From Liolophura sinensis (Eukaryota > Mollusca > Polyplacophora > Chitonida > Chitonidae), in assembly GCF_032854445.1 (NCBI RefSeq), contig NC_088296.1, positions 5,941,435-6,005,434 of the forward strand: a stretch of DNA of 64,000 bases, written 5' to 3'. The notes below the pieces were generated by a model. The model did no database searches, was not told where the DNA came from, and worked only from the letters and a program-made list of their open reading frames with translations. The first letter of the stretch is position 1. Every line of letters begins with the position of its first letter. This document shows, one piece after another, positions 1 to 10,222 of this stretch. A program made the translations under genes and the position numbers.

Positions 1-127
1 AGTTAACTGCTTCGTTTCACATTATTCCGTCCTAATTTTGTACTTTATATACTTTCTTAGTTCCGTGCAGGTTTGTGTTAAACGGTGTTTTGGGAATTGG
101 CCTTGTGGTCATTGAGGTATATTTTGT
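1..127. other. Unique flank with a short shared motif
   Basis: No gene is seen. Positions 37-95 carry a motif built around 'tactttatatacttt' followed by 'tttgtgttaaacggt'. Similar sequence occurs at 3,770-3,830 and 28,312-28,370, where it begins a rep-F block, so this may be the edge of an old repeat. Confidence 0.4.
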
Positions 128-151
128 TTGACAAGGAACGTCAATTTTGGT
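128..151 (+). repeat. Target-site duplication, left copy, of a SINE-B insertion
   Basis: A 24-bp direct repeat starting 'ttgacaaggaacgtcaattt' is found here and again, without mismatch, at 522-545. The two copies bracket the SINE-B at about 152-521. Perfect flanking duplications of this kind are the expected product of LINE-driven SINE insertion, and perfect identity suggests the insertion is fairly young. Confidence 0.75.
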
Positions 152-521
152 TGTGACCGGCCCGGATAGCACAGTTGGTAGAGCGTCCGCTTCGGACCGG
201 TAGATCTAGGACCAATCCTTGATCGAGTCACACCTAAGACTTTAAAAGAGGAAGTTGTAACTTCCTCGCTTGGCGTTCAGCATGAAGGGGATAGTGCAAC
301 GACTGGTTGACCCGTATCAGTATAATGGCTCGAGCGGGGCGGCTTACTTGCCTTCGGTATGTCGTCTCAGTGAAGCAGCACTAAATGAAAGAGCGGTGGA
401 AATCCGTCCTGCAACAAGGAGGCACATTACACGTACATGCACCCTAATGATTCCTTCGTCGTCATATGACTGAAAAATTGTTGAGTACGACGTTAAACCC
501 CAAGCACTCACTCAATTTTGG
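152..521 (+). mobile_element. SINE-B, near full-length tRNA-derived SINE
   Basis: The element starts 'gaccggcccggatagcacag', which is tRNA-like. The A-box-like 'tagcacagttggtagagcg' lies at about 167-185 and a B-box-like 'gatcgagtcac' near 222-232. The body includes 'cgcttggcgttcagcatgaa' and 'tatcagtataatgg'. The tail 'ttgttgagtacgacgttaaa' runs into 'ccccaagcactcactca'. Other pieces lie near 18.1, 31.2, 31.8 and 55.8 kb. The 67-residue frame inside it (270-473) is repeat sequence, not a gene. It would be transcribed by RNA polymerase III and mobilised by a partner LINE. Confidence 0.85.
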
Positions 522-545
522 TTGACAAGGAACGTCAATTTTGGT
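522..545 (+). repeat. Target-site duplication, right copy, of a SINE-B insertion
   Basis: This is the perfect second copy of the 24-bp sequence at 128-151. An extra partial 'tcaattttgg' at 512-521 precedes it, so the exact element boundary is uncertain by about 10 bp. Confidence 0.75.
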
Positions 546-1244
546 AAACAGCTAGTATACGATTTTCCTCCGTCGTATTAGACTCGTACTCCTAGATTCA
601 TAAGATCGATTATTAACAAGATTGTTGACAAGAAGGTTTGTTTCATCCTGCCCATTCCTGTATCTGCGCATACGCCTTTAAAAAAATTCCCAATTTAAAC
701 AAAACCTGGTTTTCATAAATAAGAGAGCTCTATCAATCCCTCGTTCCGACAATCCTGAAAACACCAATATGCCCTGATGCAATTTCCGCTGGTAATTACC
801 CGAAAGGTAAAAACACACCCTTTTCTTTATTTCATCGGCCGATTATAACGCACATAAATCATGAACAACGCTGGTAACCGGGTAGCTTACGTCCATTAGT
901 GTTTTGTAGATACCGGCGATCCCCTATTACGTTAAATAGATCCAGAATTGTGGAAAGGACGGCTTTGAGCAATAAGGGTTTTAAGACCCAACTTGTCTAT
1001 ACCACTACACATATTTTTTTGTTTTTTATTCGTAGCCCTGGCATTATATATGCAGATTCGTTCTTGTATTTGATATTCATGTATAACTGATATATAAGCC
1101 AATGTACACTATTAGGAACGAAGGGGATATTCCAACTCGTTTTGACATTTATAGAAAGTGCGATTGCATAAATGTGAGTAAGGAAAAATAGAGCTACATG
1201 TAGGGTGTCCTGGATGTGCCATGACAATCAGCAAAACCAACCAA
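546..1244. other. AT-rich stretch, nothing recognised
   Basis: Only short unrelated frames occur. No repeat family, RNA gene or regulatory site was recognised. Confidence 0.5.
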
Positions 1245-1575
1245 TATGTTTCGGTCACTTTACATAAATCTGGTTACATTTTGTCAATTTACTTTTAGTA
1301 TAGTTTGTTTAGTTAGGGTTTGATTTTAATTGTTCATGTAAATGTTTAAATATTAGCAAATTGCATGTTACCCTATTACCTCGGCTTAAATTAGGTAAAA
1401 ATTTCAGTTTATTAAATAACTGCAATTTATTAAACTTCACTGGTCTAGAACTTATCAAGAATCATGTGTCGCCACATTTCAAATACAATAACGTTAAAAC
1501 AATGCAAAATGACAAGGTACTGGGGATGCTAAGCCCACCGGCGGAATTGGGGTTTATACAGGAATACAATATACA
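1245..1575 (+). repeat. rep-C body (left copy)
   Basis: This holds the rep-C order of motifs: 'gtcaatttac', 'agttagggttt', 'attgttcatgtaaatg', 'tagcaaattgcatg', 'aaattaggtaaaa', 'aacgttaaaacaatgcaaaa' and 'ttatacaggaatacaata'. At least 15 other copies of this roughly 400-500-bp family lie on both strands of the window. No protein is encoded. The copy runs directly into the 48-bp minisatellite and a second rep-C body follows it. The family's mobility class is unknown. Confidence 0.75.
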
Positions 1576-2075
1576 TAGAGACGCGCAGCATAGAGAGTAA
1601 AACCAGAGCAGCGGCTGTAGTGTGATAGACGTACTGCATAGAGAATAAAACCTTAGCAGGGGCGACATTGCGATAGACTTATAGCACAGAGTAAAGCCTC
1701 AACAGCGACGACAGTGTGATAGACGCACTGCATAGAGAGTGAAACAAGAGCAGCGGCGACAAGTGTGGCAGACAGACAGCATAGAGAGTAAAACCAGAGC
1801 AGCGACGACATTTCGATAGACGCACAGCATAGAGAGTAAAACAAGAGCAGCCATGACAGACGACGATAGACGCACGCATAGAAAGTAAAACCAGAGCAGA
1901 GGCGACAGCGCGAAAGACGCACAGCATAGAGAGTAAACCGAGGGCAGCGGGGACAGTGCGATAGTCGCACAGCATAGAGAGTAAATCCAGGGCAGCGGCG
2001 ACAGTGTTGGTAGATGGACAGCATAAAGAGGAAAACCAGACCACCCACGACAGTGCAATATCTAGCAAATGGTCC
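1576..2075 (+). repeat. 48-bp minisatellite amplified from the rep-C head
   Basis: About ten imperfect units of 47-49 bp follow the pattern 'agcatagagagtaaaaccag' then 'agcagcgacgacagtgtgat' plus 'agacgcac'. The same segment occurs once at the head of other rep-C copies (for example about 17,270, 29,060 and 58,905). The array therefore grew inside a rep-C element. Three overlapping minus-strand frames (1,653-2,108, 1,679-2,077 and 1,699-2,058) are by-products of the repeat. Confidence 0.9.
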
Positions 2076-2370
2076 ACTTGTAACCACTGAAATCCGGACT
2101 CTTGTCACTTTATCTCATTAGCGTTTTATTATAATTGTGCATATAAAGACTTAGTAGCAAAGTACTCGCCCATAGCACAATAACTTAAGCAGAACACAAA
2201 ATTACCAAAGAGCTAAGAAAATCCTTAAGAGAGCAGTCAACAATTTGTTTTCAGTACTGGCAAAAATAGGCAAGGAATTTGCTAATTTAAGATTTAAATA
2301 ACTGCACAAGACACGTTGCTAATTTTATTATGCCCTGCCACTGGTATAGACCAACAAGATAAAGCGTGAA
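2076..2370 (+). repeat. rep-C body (right copy)
   Basis: Diverged rep-C sequence continues from the array: 'tagcaaatggtccacttgta', 'gtcactttatctcattagcg', 'tagcacaataacttaagcag' and 'cctgccactggtatagac'. It shows that the minisatellite is internal to a rep-C unit. Confidence 0.6.
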
Positions 2371-2879
2371 TAAGAATTCTGTACTAAGTACTCATATAAT
2401 AAGCAATATTTCCACAGCCCATGGGTGTTGTGTGATAACCATGAGAGCAAGACACTGAGAGCACATGAAATCTGAAAAAACAACACTGACGTCTACATTA
2501 TGCATATTTATCATTTTTACTACACAATTCATTAATTACTCCCTGTGTACATGTATGGCGGTTAACTTAGCATTGACTACTGCGCTCATTATTTCTTATG
2601 GAGAAGCTGAAAGAGCTTTCGTGAACATTGTCATGAATTTCACGTTTGTCCCGATTTCTAAATAGAAATCGTATAATTTTGCAAGCCGAATGCACAAGAG
2701 CTGGATTTAAGCACGACCTTTGTGCATGGACAATAGCCGTAACACTCGCCTCAAGCCAGACTGTTAACCGCTGCCCATAACGGTATTTCAAAATGAAGAC
2801 GTGGACGTCATATGGCCGCATATTGGCCGTAAGTAAGGTCTCGTCCAATGCTTGTCAGAAAAGGATGAAAATATTGCAA
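2371..2879. other. Nothing recognised
   Basis: Frames of 66 and 93 codons occur on opposite strands, but neither resembles a known protein and no splice context supports them. Confidence 0.5.
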
Positions 2880-3260
2880 TACTCCGCACTTGTAACCGGC
2901 CCCTTCCTGACCGTTTTACAGCGCACCCAATTTTCACCAGAATTAAGTGTAGTGGGAAGATAAAAGAATTGTTGTGGGGAATCTAGGTCCCGGTGAGACG
3001 GCCACTTTATCTGAAGCTCTGACACCGTAATTAGCCGGCTACAGAGCTCGACTCGCCGCGGAATATTTATCCCAAATCTTCCTGGTTAATGCCAGTGAAA
3101 CTCTACACTTCCTCAAAATATCCGCGCAATTATGCCCTCGGGCGAAGACATGGAGATAAAATTACGGAGGCCTCAGGGTCTTTAATTACGAAATGCGGCG
3201 TAATTATCCCACGGTAATGACTGCCATTCTGGTTTGGTAACTATAGATAGCGAGACCCCT
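2880..3260. promoter_or_regulatory. Candidate conserved non-coding block rich in TAATTA-type sites
   Basis: This block is unique in the window and more GC-balanced than its surroundings. It contains several homeodomain-type cores: 'gtaattagcc', 'gcaattatgc', 'tttaattacg' and 'cgtaattatcc'. There are also GATA-like 'agataaaa' and 'ttatctga'. No open frame spans it. An enhancer is only a suggestion. Confidence 0.25.
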
Positions 3261-3889
3261 TATGAAAGCTTGGCCTAAAGTGTGGACTCACAGCAAGCCT
3301 TCTGAACCCATACAATCGTCTTTCCATACCCACAGTAATTGAACCCAGGAATATAATTCATTTACTGTTATGTAACAGTTGTGCACTGAGTCAGTTTGTT
3401 CGCAAACTCAGTAGGTTACCGAATAATGTGAAAGGTTTCACGTATGATTCATTCAATTGCTTTCTGTTCTGTACGTAGTCCATCGTGTGATTATCTTACT
3501 TATATACCAGCGCTTAGTTTCTAGAGCATAAACTGGAGTGTCCGAAGTAAACCACTGATCTGTGATCAGTAACTCGCAGACTTTCTCATAAGTGACACAT
3601 GTCAGTCATCCAATATCCTCTGATGGTAAGTGATCTCCTCCAGAATTGACCAGCATCATCTTTATGGCCCAAAGTTTGCTGCCAAGAGGCGTTGTACCAA
3701 GAATGTCCTCTGAGTTGCAATCATGAGTCCTCAATTTGCGCGACAAGCTGTAAAAGTGTTTCAAACTGTTCTGAAAATTTCATACTTTATATACTTTTTC
3801 AAATCTTTGTGTAGAACGTTATTCCGGAAACATGGCCTGACACGCCCTTTAAGGTTGAGTTTAAGAAAAACAATTATCTTGTACAAAGG
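3261..3889. other. Mostly unique sequence
   Basis: A small inverted repeat ('actgatctgtgatcagt', near 3,551-3,570) and the 'catactttatatacttt' motif at about 3,779-3,797 are visible. No gene or repeat body was recognised. Confidence 0.45.
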
Positions 3890-4145
3890 GTAGTTAAATA
3901 TCTACTTTTAGGCATTTACAAAATGAACAGTTAGAATAAAACACTCAGGTAAATTGACAACAGACCGTATTTCACCGGTTACGTATGACCATTTGCCAGT
4001 ATCAGACTGTCGTCGCTGCTCTGGTTTCATTGGTTATGTGTGACCATTTGCCAACTGTCACGCTGTCGTCACTCCTCTCGTTTTACTCTGTACGCTGTAC
4101 GTCTTTAATTATGTTAACTTGATTTGGAGTTAATCTTCCGACTAC
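3890..4145 (-). repeat. rep-C copy, minus orientation, with internal 55-bp duplication
   Basis: Reverse-strand rep-C motifs are 'gaacagttagaataaaacac', 'ttcaccggttacgtatgacc', 'cagactgtcgtcgctgctct' and 'ctgtacgctgtacgtctt'. The segment 'caccggttacgtatgaccat' to 'cgctgctctggttt' is followed by a second, diverged copy offset by about 55 bp. The copy at the right end of the window has the same kind of duplication. Confidence 0.75.
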
Positions 4146-4734
4146 TGACATGGAGCTTCCCATTATGACTGATGATTGCTATATACTAATGTCGGATGCG
4201 ACGCATACTATCACATAAACTTCTTGATTCATCTGTAAAACACGACTGGCTCTGTGACTGTTTGCTCAGCATCAGGTTTCGCAACAGAGGTGAGGAAGTT
4301 TGACAAATTGTCCAAAATTGGATTATGTCTCGGGGCATCAAATTCCAAAAACGTGACTTCGGGAGCAGAAAGCCTCATTCGCGGAATCCCTTCCAGCGGT
4401 CTTCATGCTCGGAAACCAGACAGATTGTACTGTCGATCGGTTTGGAGGCTAGACGGTTCATTCCTCTAATCTCGTACACGTGTTATCTCGCGAGAATATG
4501 ACAATCAGCGGATTGGTCGACAATGCGAGAAAACTTTGCCTGTGAGCTTCCCACGGCGAAGTAGACTGGTACAGCTCTGTTTGAGAAACAAATTGATGCA
4601 TCCGTTGATTAATGTTATATCGTCTCCTTCTAGAGGGCATTTGACTGAGAGAAGTCTAGCCATGGTCTAACACTGCATCTAGGATAATGGGGTCTCTTGT
4701 ATTCAATCCCACAATGGATTGAGCTGTTCCAACT
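4146..4734. other. Nothing recognised
   Basis: A 71-codon plus-strand frame (4,254-4,469) and a 60-codon minus-strand frame (4,458-4,640) are present, without recognisable similarity. Confidence 0.45.
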
Positions 4735-5030
4735 GAATCTAACTAAACCCCGAAGACTAACAGTCTGTGATCAGGCGGCTAACGAAAAAGGAAAATACAT
4801 TTTTTGAAAGTTTTCTGTGACAGCTTTCGATGATTCGGATTCAAACAGAATGGAGCAGTTTTAATTAGAACGCAACTGAACCCCGCTGTAAGAAGATTAC
4901 CAGTCAGCAAACTATCGGCTAATGGAAAAGAAAAGCATGTTTTGCAAGTGAGGCTAAGTCCTCTCCGGGCAAAGTTTTTTAAGAAAGCTTCCGACGGTTT
5001 GGTTTAGGACATGACTCCTCGCGACAAAGA
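4735..5030 (+). repeat. Diverged direct duplication, about 140 bp
   Basis: 'aactaaaccccgaagactaa' through 'ggctaacgaaaaaggaaaat' near 4,740-4,800 resembles 'aactgaaccccgctgtaaga' through 'ggctaatggaaaagaaaagc' near 4,873-4,936. The next part, 'cagctttcgatgattcgg', resembles 'aaagcttccgacggtttgg'. This appears to be an old tandem duplication of non-coding sequence. Confidence 0.4.
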
Positions 5031-5397
5031 CGAGATTAACATAAGGGGAAAACCAAGCTGTTTTTCACACAAAAAAGAAAACGTGTCATCATTAACTTGA
5101 CGTTTTAACAGGCGTTTGTTTATAAGATGTGGAGCTGTGTAAAACAGAAATGTTAAGAATGTGTGGCACCCAATATTTTTGTATGCACAGTTTGTATTTT
5201 TCCCTGAACTAAAGACGATTGCAGTGTAAAACACAAACAATAAAAAGTAATTTCTTCCAATAAGGACTAGAATTCTACATTACAAGTGGACATAATTTTG
5301 TTTAATTAAAACATTTAAACAAGGGTATGTATAATGCCAATTTCGAGCGTGTCCCAGAAAGGCTGATAACATTAACCGTTGTCCTCTTCTCAGGCGA
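5031..5397. other. Nothing recognised
   Basis: AT-rich sequence with a 78-codon minus-strand frame (5,004-5,240) that shows no known motif. Confidence 0.4.
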
Positions 5398-5625
5398 TCG
5401 AGCGATTCCACAAAGCCATTTTTGACTTGAGTCAAAATTTAACATCTCCCCAAAAACGGCTCAGTGCTGGGTACTGAAAGTGGAAATTTGGATACATTTG
5501 GCTTAAGACACACACTGATGAGATGAACAAAATTTTACTTTATAAAAACCGAAAAAATAAGCTTTAAAATGGTATTTCAAATTCTGACTTAAGTCAGAAA
5601 TGTCCTTGTGGAATCGACTCCTTGT
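5398..5625. mobile_element. MITE-like inverted-repeat element
   Basis: The left arm 'cgattccacaaagcca' then 'tttttgacttgagtcaaaat' at about 5,405-5,442 is matched by the reverse complement of the right arm, 'attctgacttaagtcagaaa' then 'tgtccttgtggaatcg', at about 5,581-5,617. Each arm contains an internal palindrome of the gacttaagtc type. The element is about 230 bp and non-coding, as expected for a non-autonomous DNA transposon. One related arm lies near 22,405-22,450. No clear target-site duplication was found. Confidence 0.6.
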
Positions 5626-5724
5626 CATTGAATCCAATTCAAATGATGTAATAAAGAAAATCTTTATTGCTGCTGGATAAGTATTGCATGATTTTTGCGG
5701 CCAAAGTTGTACTTGTATCTAGAT

Positions 5725-6145
5725 GTCAAAACAAACAATCATATACCATCCGTCAATATGCAAATTTTATAGACGTTCCGGGTAAATAGTAGCAAGACAA
5801 ACTATAGACGTTCCGGGTAAATAGTAGCAAGACAAACTATAGACGTTCCGGGTAAATAGTAGCAAGATAACTATTGACGGTCCGGGGTAAATAGTAGCAA
5901 GACAAACTATAGACGGTCCGGGTAAATAGTAACAAGACAAACTATAGACGTTCCGGACAAACTATAGACGGTTTGGGTAAATAGTAGCAAGACAAACTAT
6001 AGACGGTCCGGGTAAATAGTAGCAAGACAAACAATAAACGTTCAGGTAAATAGTAACACGACAAACTATAGACGGTCCGGGTAAATATTAGCAAGACAAA
6101 CTATAGAGGCTCCGGGTAAATAGTAGCAAGACAAACGTTCAAAAA
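5725..6145 (+). repeat. 35-bp minisatellite amplified inside a rep-D copy
   Basis: The left flank 'aatcatataccatccgtcaa' matches the rep-D start ('cattcgtataccagccgtca'). It is followed by about ten 35-bp units of the type 'tatagacgttccgggtaaat' 'agtagcaagacaaac'. In single-copy rep-D the equivalent text is 'aaggacgttccaggtcaata' 'atcgcaagac'. The array is therefore a local amplification of a rep-D segment. Units differ by point changes and one short unit interrupts the array near 5,950. Confidence 0.85.
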
Positions 6146-7685
6146 ACAGTGCCATCACAAACAACTGAAGAACTCATAAAGTATATAATGTAAGAAATTA
6201 GGACGGATTCAAGAAATGAAAAGCAATGTTTTTTTATGAACTTATGGCCTCTAAACTTGACGTGTCACTCATTATCTACATTATGAACGTTTATGATACA
6301 TTCTACAATTCAAAATAGCGTCAGAGCGATTACCAGCTCTATGACCTGTAAAAAAAATTAAGTACACGCGGGAAATCATGCAGAAATACCCAAGTTTCAC
6401 CTCTTCTGTTATAGAACAAAAGCATGTTTTTAGACAGACACAATCATTCTATTTCCGTGTATTTACAACTTAGATGTAGTTGATATAAAAAATATATTTT
6501 GAGAGATTCGAAATGCAACAATACGCGTCCTTGAAAGTGAAATGTTCAAAACAATGAGGAAAATCAACATGAAAACAATGATTAATTAGCACAATACATT
6601 TCCATGCGGAAGCGATGAACTGTATAACAAAAGCACAATTCCCATAACCGGACACACTCTCCATGAGAAGCTCCAGTTGTAATATATGAACTTGCCTGAA
6701 CAAAACCCACACGTCGCTGGAAATGAAACGTTTCTCAGGCTATTCTTCCGGGCTTTACCTCCTGTGTACAAACTGCTCTTACATGTGTTTGCAAAGCTAG
6801 TTGTTTATAATTGTTTGTGATACACTCGCCGTCCACTCAGATCGCCCCGAAGTTCGACCTGCACGGTGATGTGCCATCCGGGTGCTGTTGAAGTCAGATG
6901 TGTGGACGGATGAAGGGATACCAGTCCACAGCAAAGGTTGCCAAGAGCTCCATGCCATGTGTAAATTCTTGTTTGTCATTTCGCTTTCTTTGAACGCAAG
7001 TGTTTTGGGTATGTGGGAGTACATGTAATCCAGTGTGGAAGTGCAGTTGACAATTGCCCTTTCTCGCTCCGCTGGTTCGTAAATAAATCACGTCTGATAC
7101 AGATGTATGTCATACAAAACTAATGCGAGTTGCGGAGAAAGACTGGACGCCAAATCGCAATTTCCAGCTAAGGGAGAGATGTTAAAGGGCAAAACCAGAT
7201 AGCGAAAACTCGAAAATTGGCTGCAATTCTTTGGATCGTTTAACTAAGGATTGGGATAAACGCTGTTCGAAAGCTCTTCTACGAGCTTGCATCGATCGCC
7301 AAGTCGTCGCAAGGGCCACAAAGATGAATTGAATATTCCAGTAATTGCCAGCCATTATTTATGGAATAAACTGGGACATATTGAAAGCATGAGACTCACT
7401 CTTGTGCCTAAATCATGCTTTCAGACATTTTCTCTTCCCACAAAGGGCTTTTTTCCATTGGTATTTTGGCAACGAGAAATAGCCATGAATTGCCTTGGGT
7501 TTTGCAGGGTTCAATATGTTTAAATCGGTTGATTTCGCAATGCCTAGTTGATGGTTACAAGGGTCAATATAAAACTAACCCCCTCTAGACATGTATTGAT
7601 CACTGTTTACCAAGTGAATAAGTATTTACTGTTTTACAGCTACAGTTGATTTGCGTGCCAATATGCGAAGGCTTCAGGAAGACAT
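6146..7685. other. Nothing recognised
   Basis: AT-rich sequence with scattered 60-80-codon frames on both strands, none with a recognisable domain. Confidence 0.5.
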
Positions 7686-7870
7686 GATTGATTTGATTTA
7701 TTTCATTGGTGTTTTACGCCGTACTCAAGAACATTTCACTTATACGACGGCGGCCAGCATTATGGTGGGAGAAAACCGACAGAGCCCGGGGGAAACCCAC
7801 GACCATCTGCAGGTTGCTGACAGACCCTTCTCACTTATGGCCGCAGGAAGACATGAATTTGCCTCGATAT
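7686..7870 (-). mobile_element. SINE-A 3' part, minus orientation (first of a pair)
   Basis: Reading the minus strand, this gives the SINE-A central region and tail: the complement of 'gtgttttacgccgtactcaa', 'cttatacgacggcggccagc', 'attatggtgggag' and 'ggaaacccacgaccatctgc'. The tRNA-like head is absent. A second headless copy in the same orientation follows directly. Confidence 0.85.
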
Positions 7871-8017
7871 AATAGGTTTATTATTTATTTGATTGTTGTT
7901 TTACACCGTACTCAAGAATATACCATTTATACAACGGCGGCATGCATTATTGTGGGTGGAAACCGGGCAGAGCCGGGGGAAACCCACGACCATCCGCAGG
8001 TTGCTGTCAGGCCATAA
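7871..8017 (-). mobile_element. SINE-A 3' part, minus orientation (second of a pair)
   Basis: It starts with 'ttattatttatttgattgtt' and 'gttttacaccgtactcaaga', then 'acaacggcggcatgcatta' and 'ggaaacccacgaccatccgc'. Like its neighbour it lacks the tRNA head. The pair is either a headless dimer or two independent insertions. Confidence 0.85.
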
Positions 8018-8861
8018 TAGGTTAAGTAAAAAGGTTGTATTCTCTGGTATGGTGCATCATTGGTTCTATTAAGTAAAATACATAGGAAATTATCGATCTG
8101 TATATGGTACGGAGACAAAGTATCATTTTAAAGGCAAAGAAAACACTCAAACTAAAAACATATCGGATGAAAGATCCTTAAAATCCGTGCAATATATTTT
8201 GGTTAGAATTTTTTCCATGCGAGTAAAACTATTTTAAAACACCAGACTCTAGGGTGGTCTGTCGGTATCAGTAACGTAAACATCTATATTTTTGCTTCAA
8301 ATGTTTTGTTTCCAGGTCCATTCGGCACAAACGGTCACGCCCAGCTTCGTGGAGCGCTTGTGGTCACCAGTGAGTGCGGAGTAACTCAAAAGTTTCCTTG
8401 CCTAAGGCCTGATTTGAATCCGCACCTCTTGTGCCATAGCGACAAACATCTGTAACCACTTGACCACGGTAGACCACGGTAGACAACGGTTTACTCCCGG
8501 CAATTTCAATTTTGACATTGAAGGCCTATATATAGTATCATCTTTTGTAATCATGTTGGTTAACATCGAATATGACAATCGCGCTTGAGAGCGAAATAAA
8601 CCGTCCATTAATCATAAGGCAATGCGGTTCTCTACATGGGCTGGTCATTTCCGGATAGAACAGTGAATGGTCAATAGCCACTGGTGACCGGCCATGGGAT
8701 GGGCTGTCCCGGAAATCAACTCACCACTGACTAACGAAGACACAGACCACACTACCGCTAACTGCACCTGGGATTTAAGTCATGAGGTTTGTCGAGCACC
8801 TGACAAAGAGCAGTGGTTTCTTGTTCTTGTTGTGAACAAGTATTCTTGTGAACTTCGCAAA
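8018..8861. other. Mostly unique sequence
   Basis: A short local triplication 'accacggtaga' lies at about 8,462-8,490, and inverted 'tttccgg'/'ccggaaa' lies around 8,647-8,716. No gene was recognised. Confidence 0.45.
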
Positions 8862-8892
8862 CAAAAATGCAAATAAATAAATAAATAAATAA
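8862..8892 (+). repeat. (AAAT)n microsatellite
   Basis: 'gcaaataaataaataaataa' resembles the A-rich tail that ends SINE-A, but no SINE-A body precedes it. Confidence 0.7.
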
Positions 8893-9114
8893 CCAGTTTG
8901 TTATTTCCTTAGTTATCCTTTTTTTTATCAAGATAATTCTATCCGGAAAAAAAAATACCCTTTGACGTTTTACAACCGGTGTAGATACATGCATAAAATC
9001 TCGAATATTTGATGTCAAATAGCCAAACGTATTAACCGAAACCATGCCTTAGGGGGTCATTTTCGCGCCCAGCTGAGGCAAATGTCGGTTTGTAAGGTCG
9101 ATGGGCTTTAATCG

Positions 9115-9460
9115 ACACAAGATATGATATAAATTATGACCTAGGCTATGGAAACAGATTTACAATTACTGCCTTCCCCTAGAACCATGGCTTAAGCAAA
9201 ATTAGGTAAAGAAAGGAAGTAATGTCATTTGCTATTTATCTGACACTACTTTAGAAAGGCTGTATTGTCATCACATTTAACAAACGCTCACATGGACAAT
9301 ACAAAGAGACCAGGTCTGTGGGATGCTTAGTCAAACAGCAGAACGGCCTAGAACACAAAATTATTGAAATAAATAACCAAATTGTGATTTCCGTATATAT
9401 TCCCGTTTCAAAGGCATAAATGTACCCAAAAACAGCCTTTGCTTTTGTAAAATAGCTTGC
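9115..9460 (+). repeat. rep-C copy lacking the head
   Basis: The motifs are 'cctagaaccatggcttaagc', 'aaaattaggtaaagaaagg', 'ttgtcatcacatttaacaaa' and 'ggtctgtgggatgc', in rep-C order. The copy is diverged and non-coding. Confidence 0.65.
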
Positions 9461-10124
9461 CCCAACCGACACAAGATGTGGCGTTGATTAGTTCCTGGTT
9501 AAGACAGGCAGACAGAGCTACAATGAACAGTCATTACCTGTAACACTATCAAGACATTTCCGCACCCACTTTGGCTTAATGTGACTGGGTACGGGACCTA
9601 ATTTAACAAATATGTTAATAGTTAAATGATAGAGTAGGTTCCTTAACTGTACACAACTGAGACAGATTTCATTCAATCCTCGTGAGCATTCCGTGAACAC
9701 ATCTGGAGTTGCTGTGAAGAAAGGTGAAGCTATCTATGTTATATTCTAATACATCTGCCGCTTACAAGCTTGGGGCTTTATATTTATATTTATATATGTA
9801 AAGAAAGTATGAACTGAAATCAGAACCTAACACCTTGAATACAAATGTGTTAAATAGATGCGAACAGGAACTCATAAAAACAATCGAAGCCGGAAAAGAC
9901 GATGAATTCACTGAAAATGCACTCTAATACATCGACAGTCATTTTTGAGGCACTCTATGTCAATTTGTGAAGTAAATGTGTACATAAGCGTCTAATCTGA
10001 CACCGGACAATCATATCAAGATCCCAAAACTCCGCACCCTCAAAGACCAAATGCTCAAAGAAGAGATTTTTTTCGCTCAGCATGACACATGTATGTATTC
10101 AAATTACCACATCATTAGGTTGGC
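9461..10124. other. Nothing recognised
   Basis: AT-rich, with short 'tatttatatttatatatg' simple sequence near 9,780. Confidence 0.45.
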
Positions 10125-10222
10125 CTACTTTCACTTGGGTTTTCCCCTAGCTCGTCGTTGTCATATAAGTGAAATATTCTTGAGTATGGCGTAAAACATC
10201 AATGAAATAAATAAATAAAACT
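10125..10222 (+). mobile_element. SINE-A 3' end
   Basis: 'gggttttcccctagctcgtc', 'ttgtcatataagtgaaatat' and 'tcttgagtatggcgtaaaac', then an (AAAT)n-like tail. The copy is 5' truncated. Confidence 0.8.

Noticed and set aside
158-235. tRNA-like sequence at the SINE-B head
   Set aside because: It is joined to the SINE-B body and flanked by a target duplication; a retroposon, not a tRNA gene.
1653-2108. 151-codon minus-strand frame with two overlapping companions
   Set aside because: It is a by-product of the 48-bp minisatellite within rep-C.
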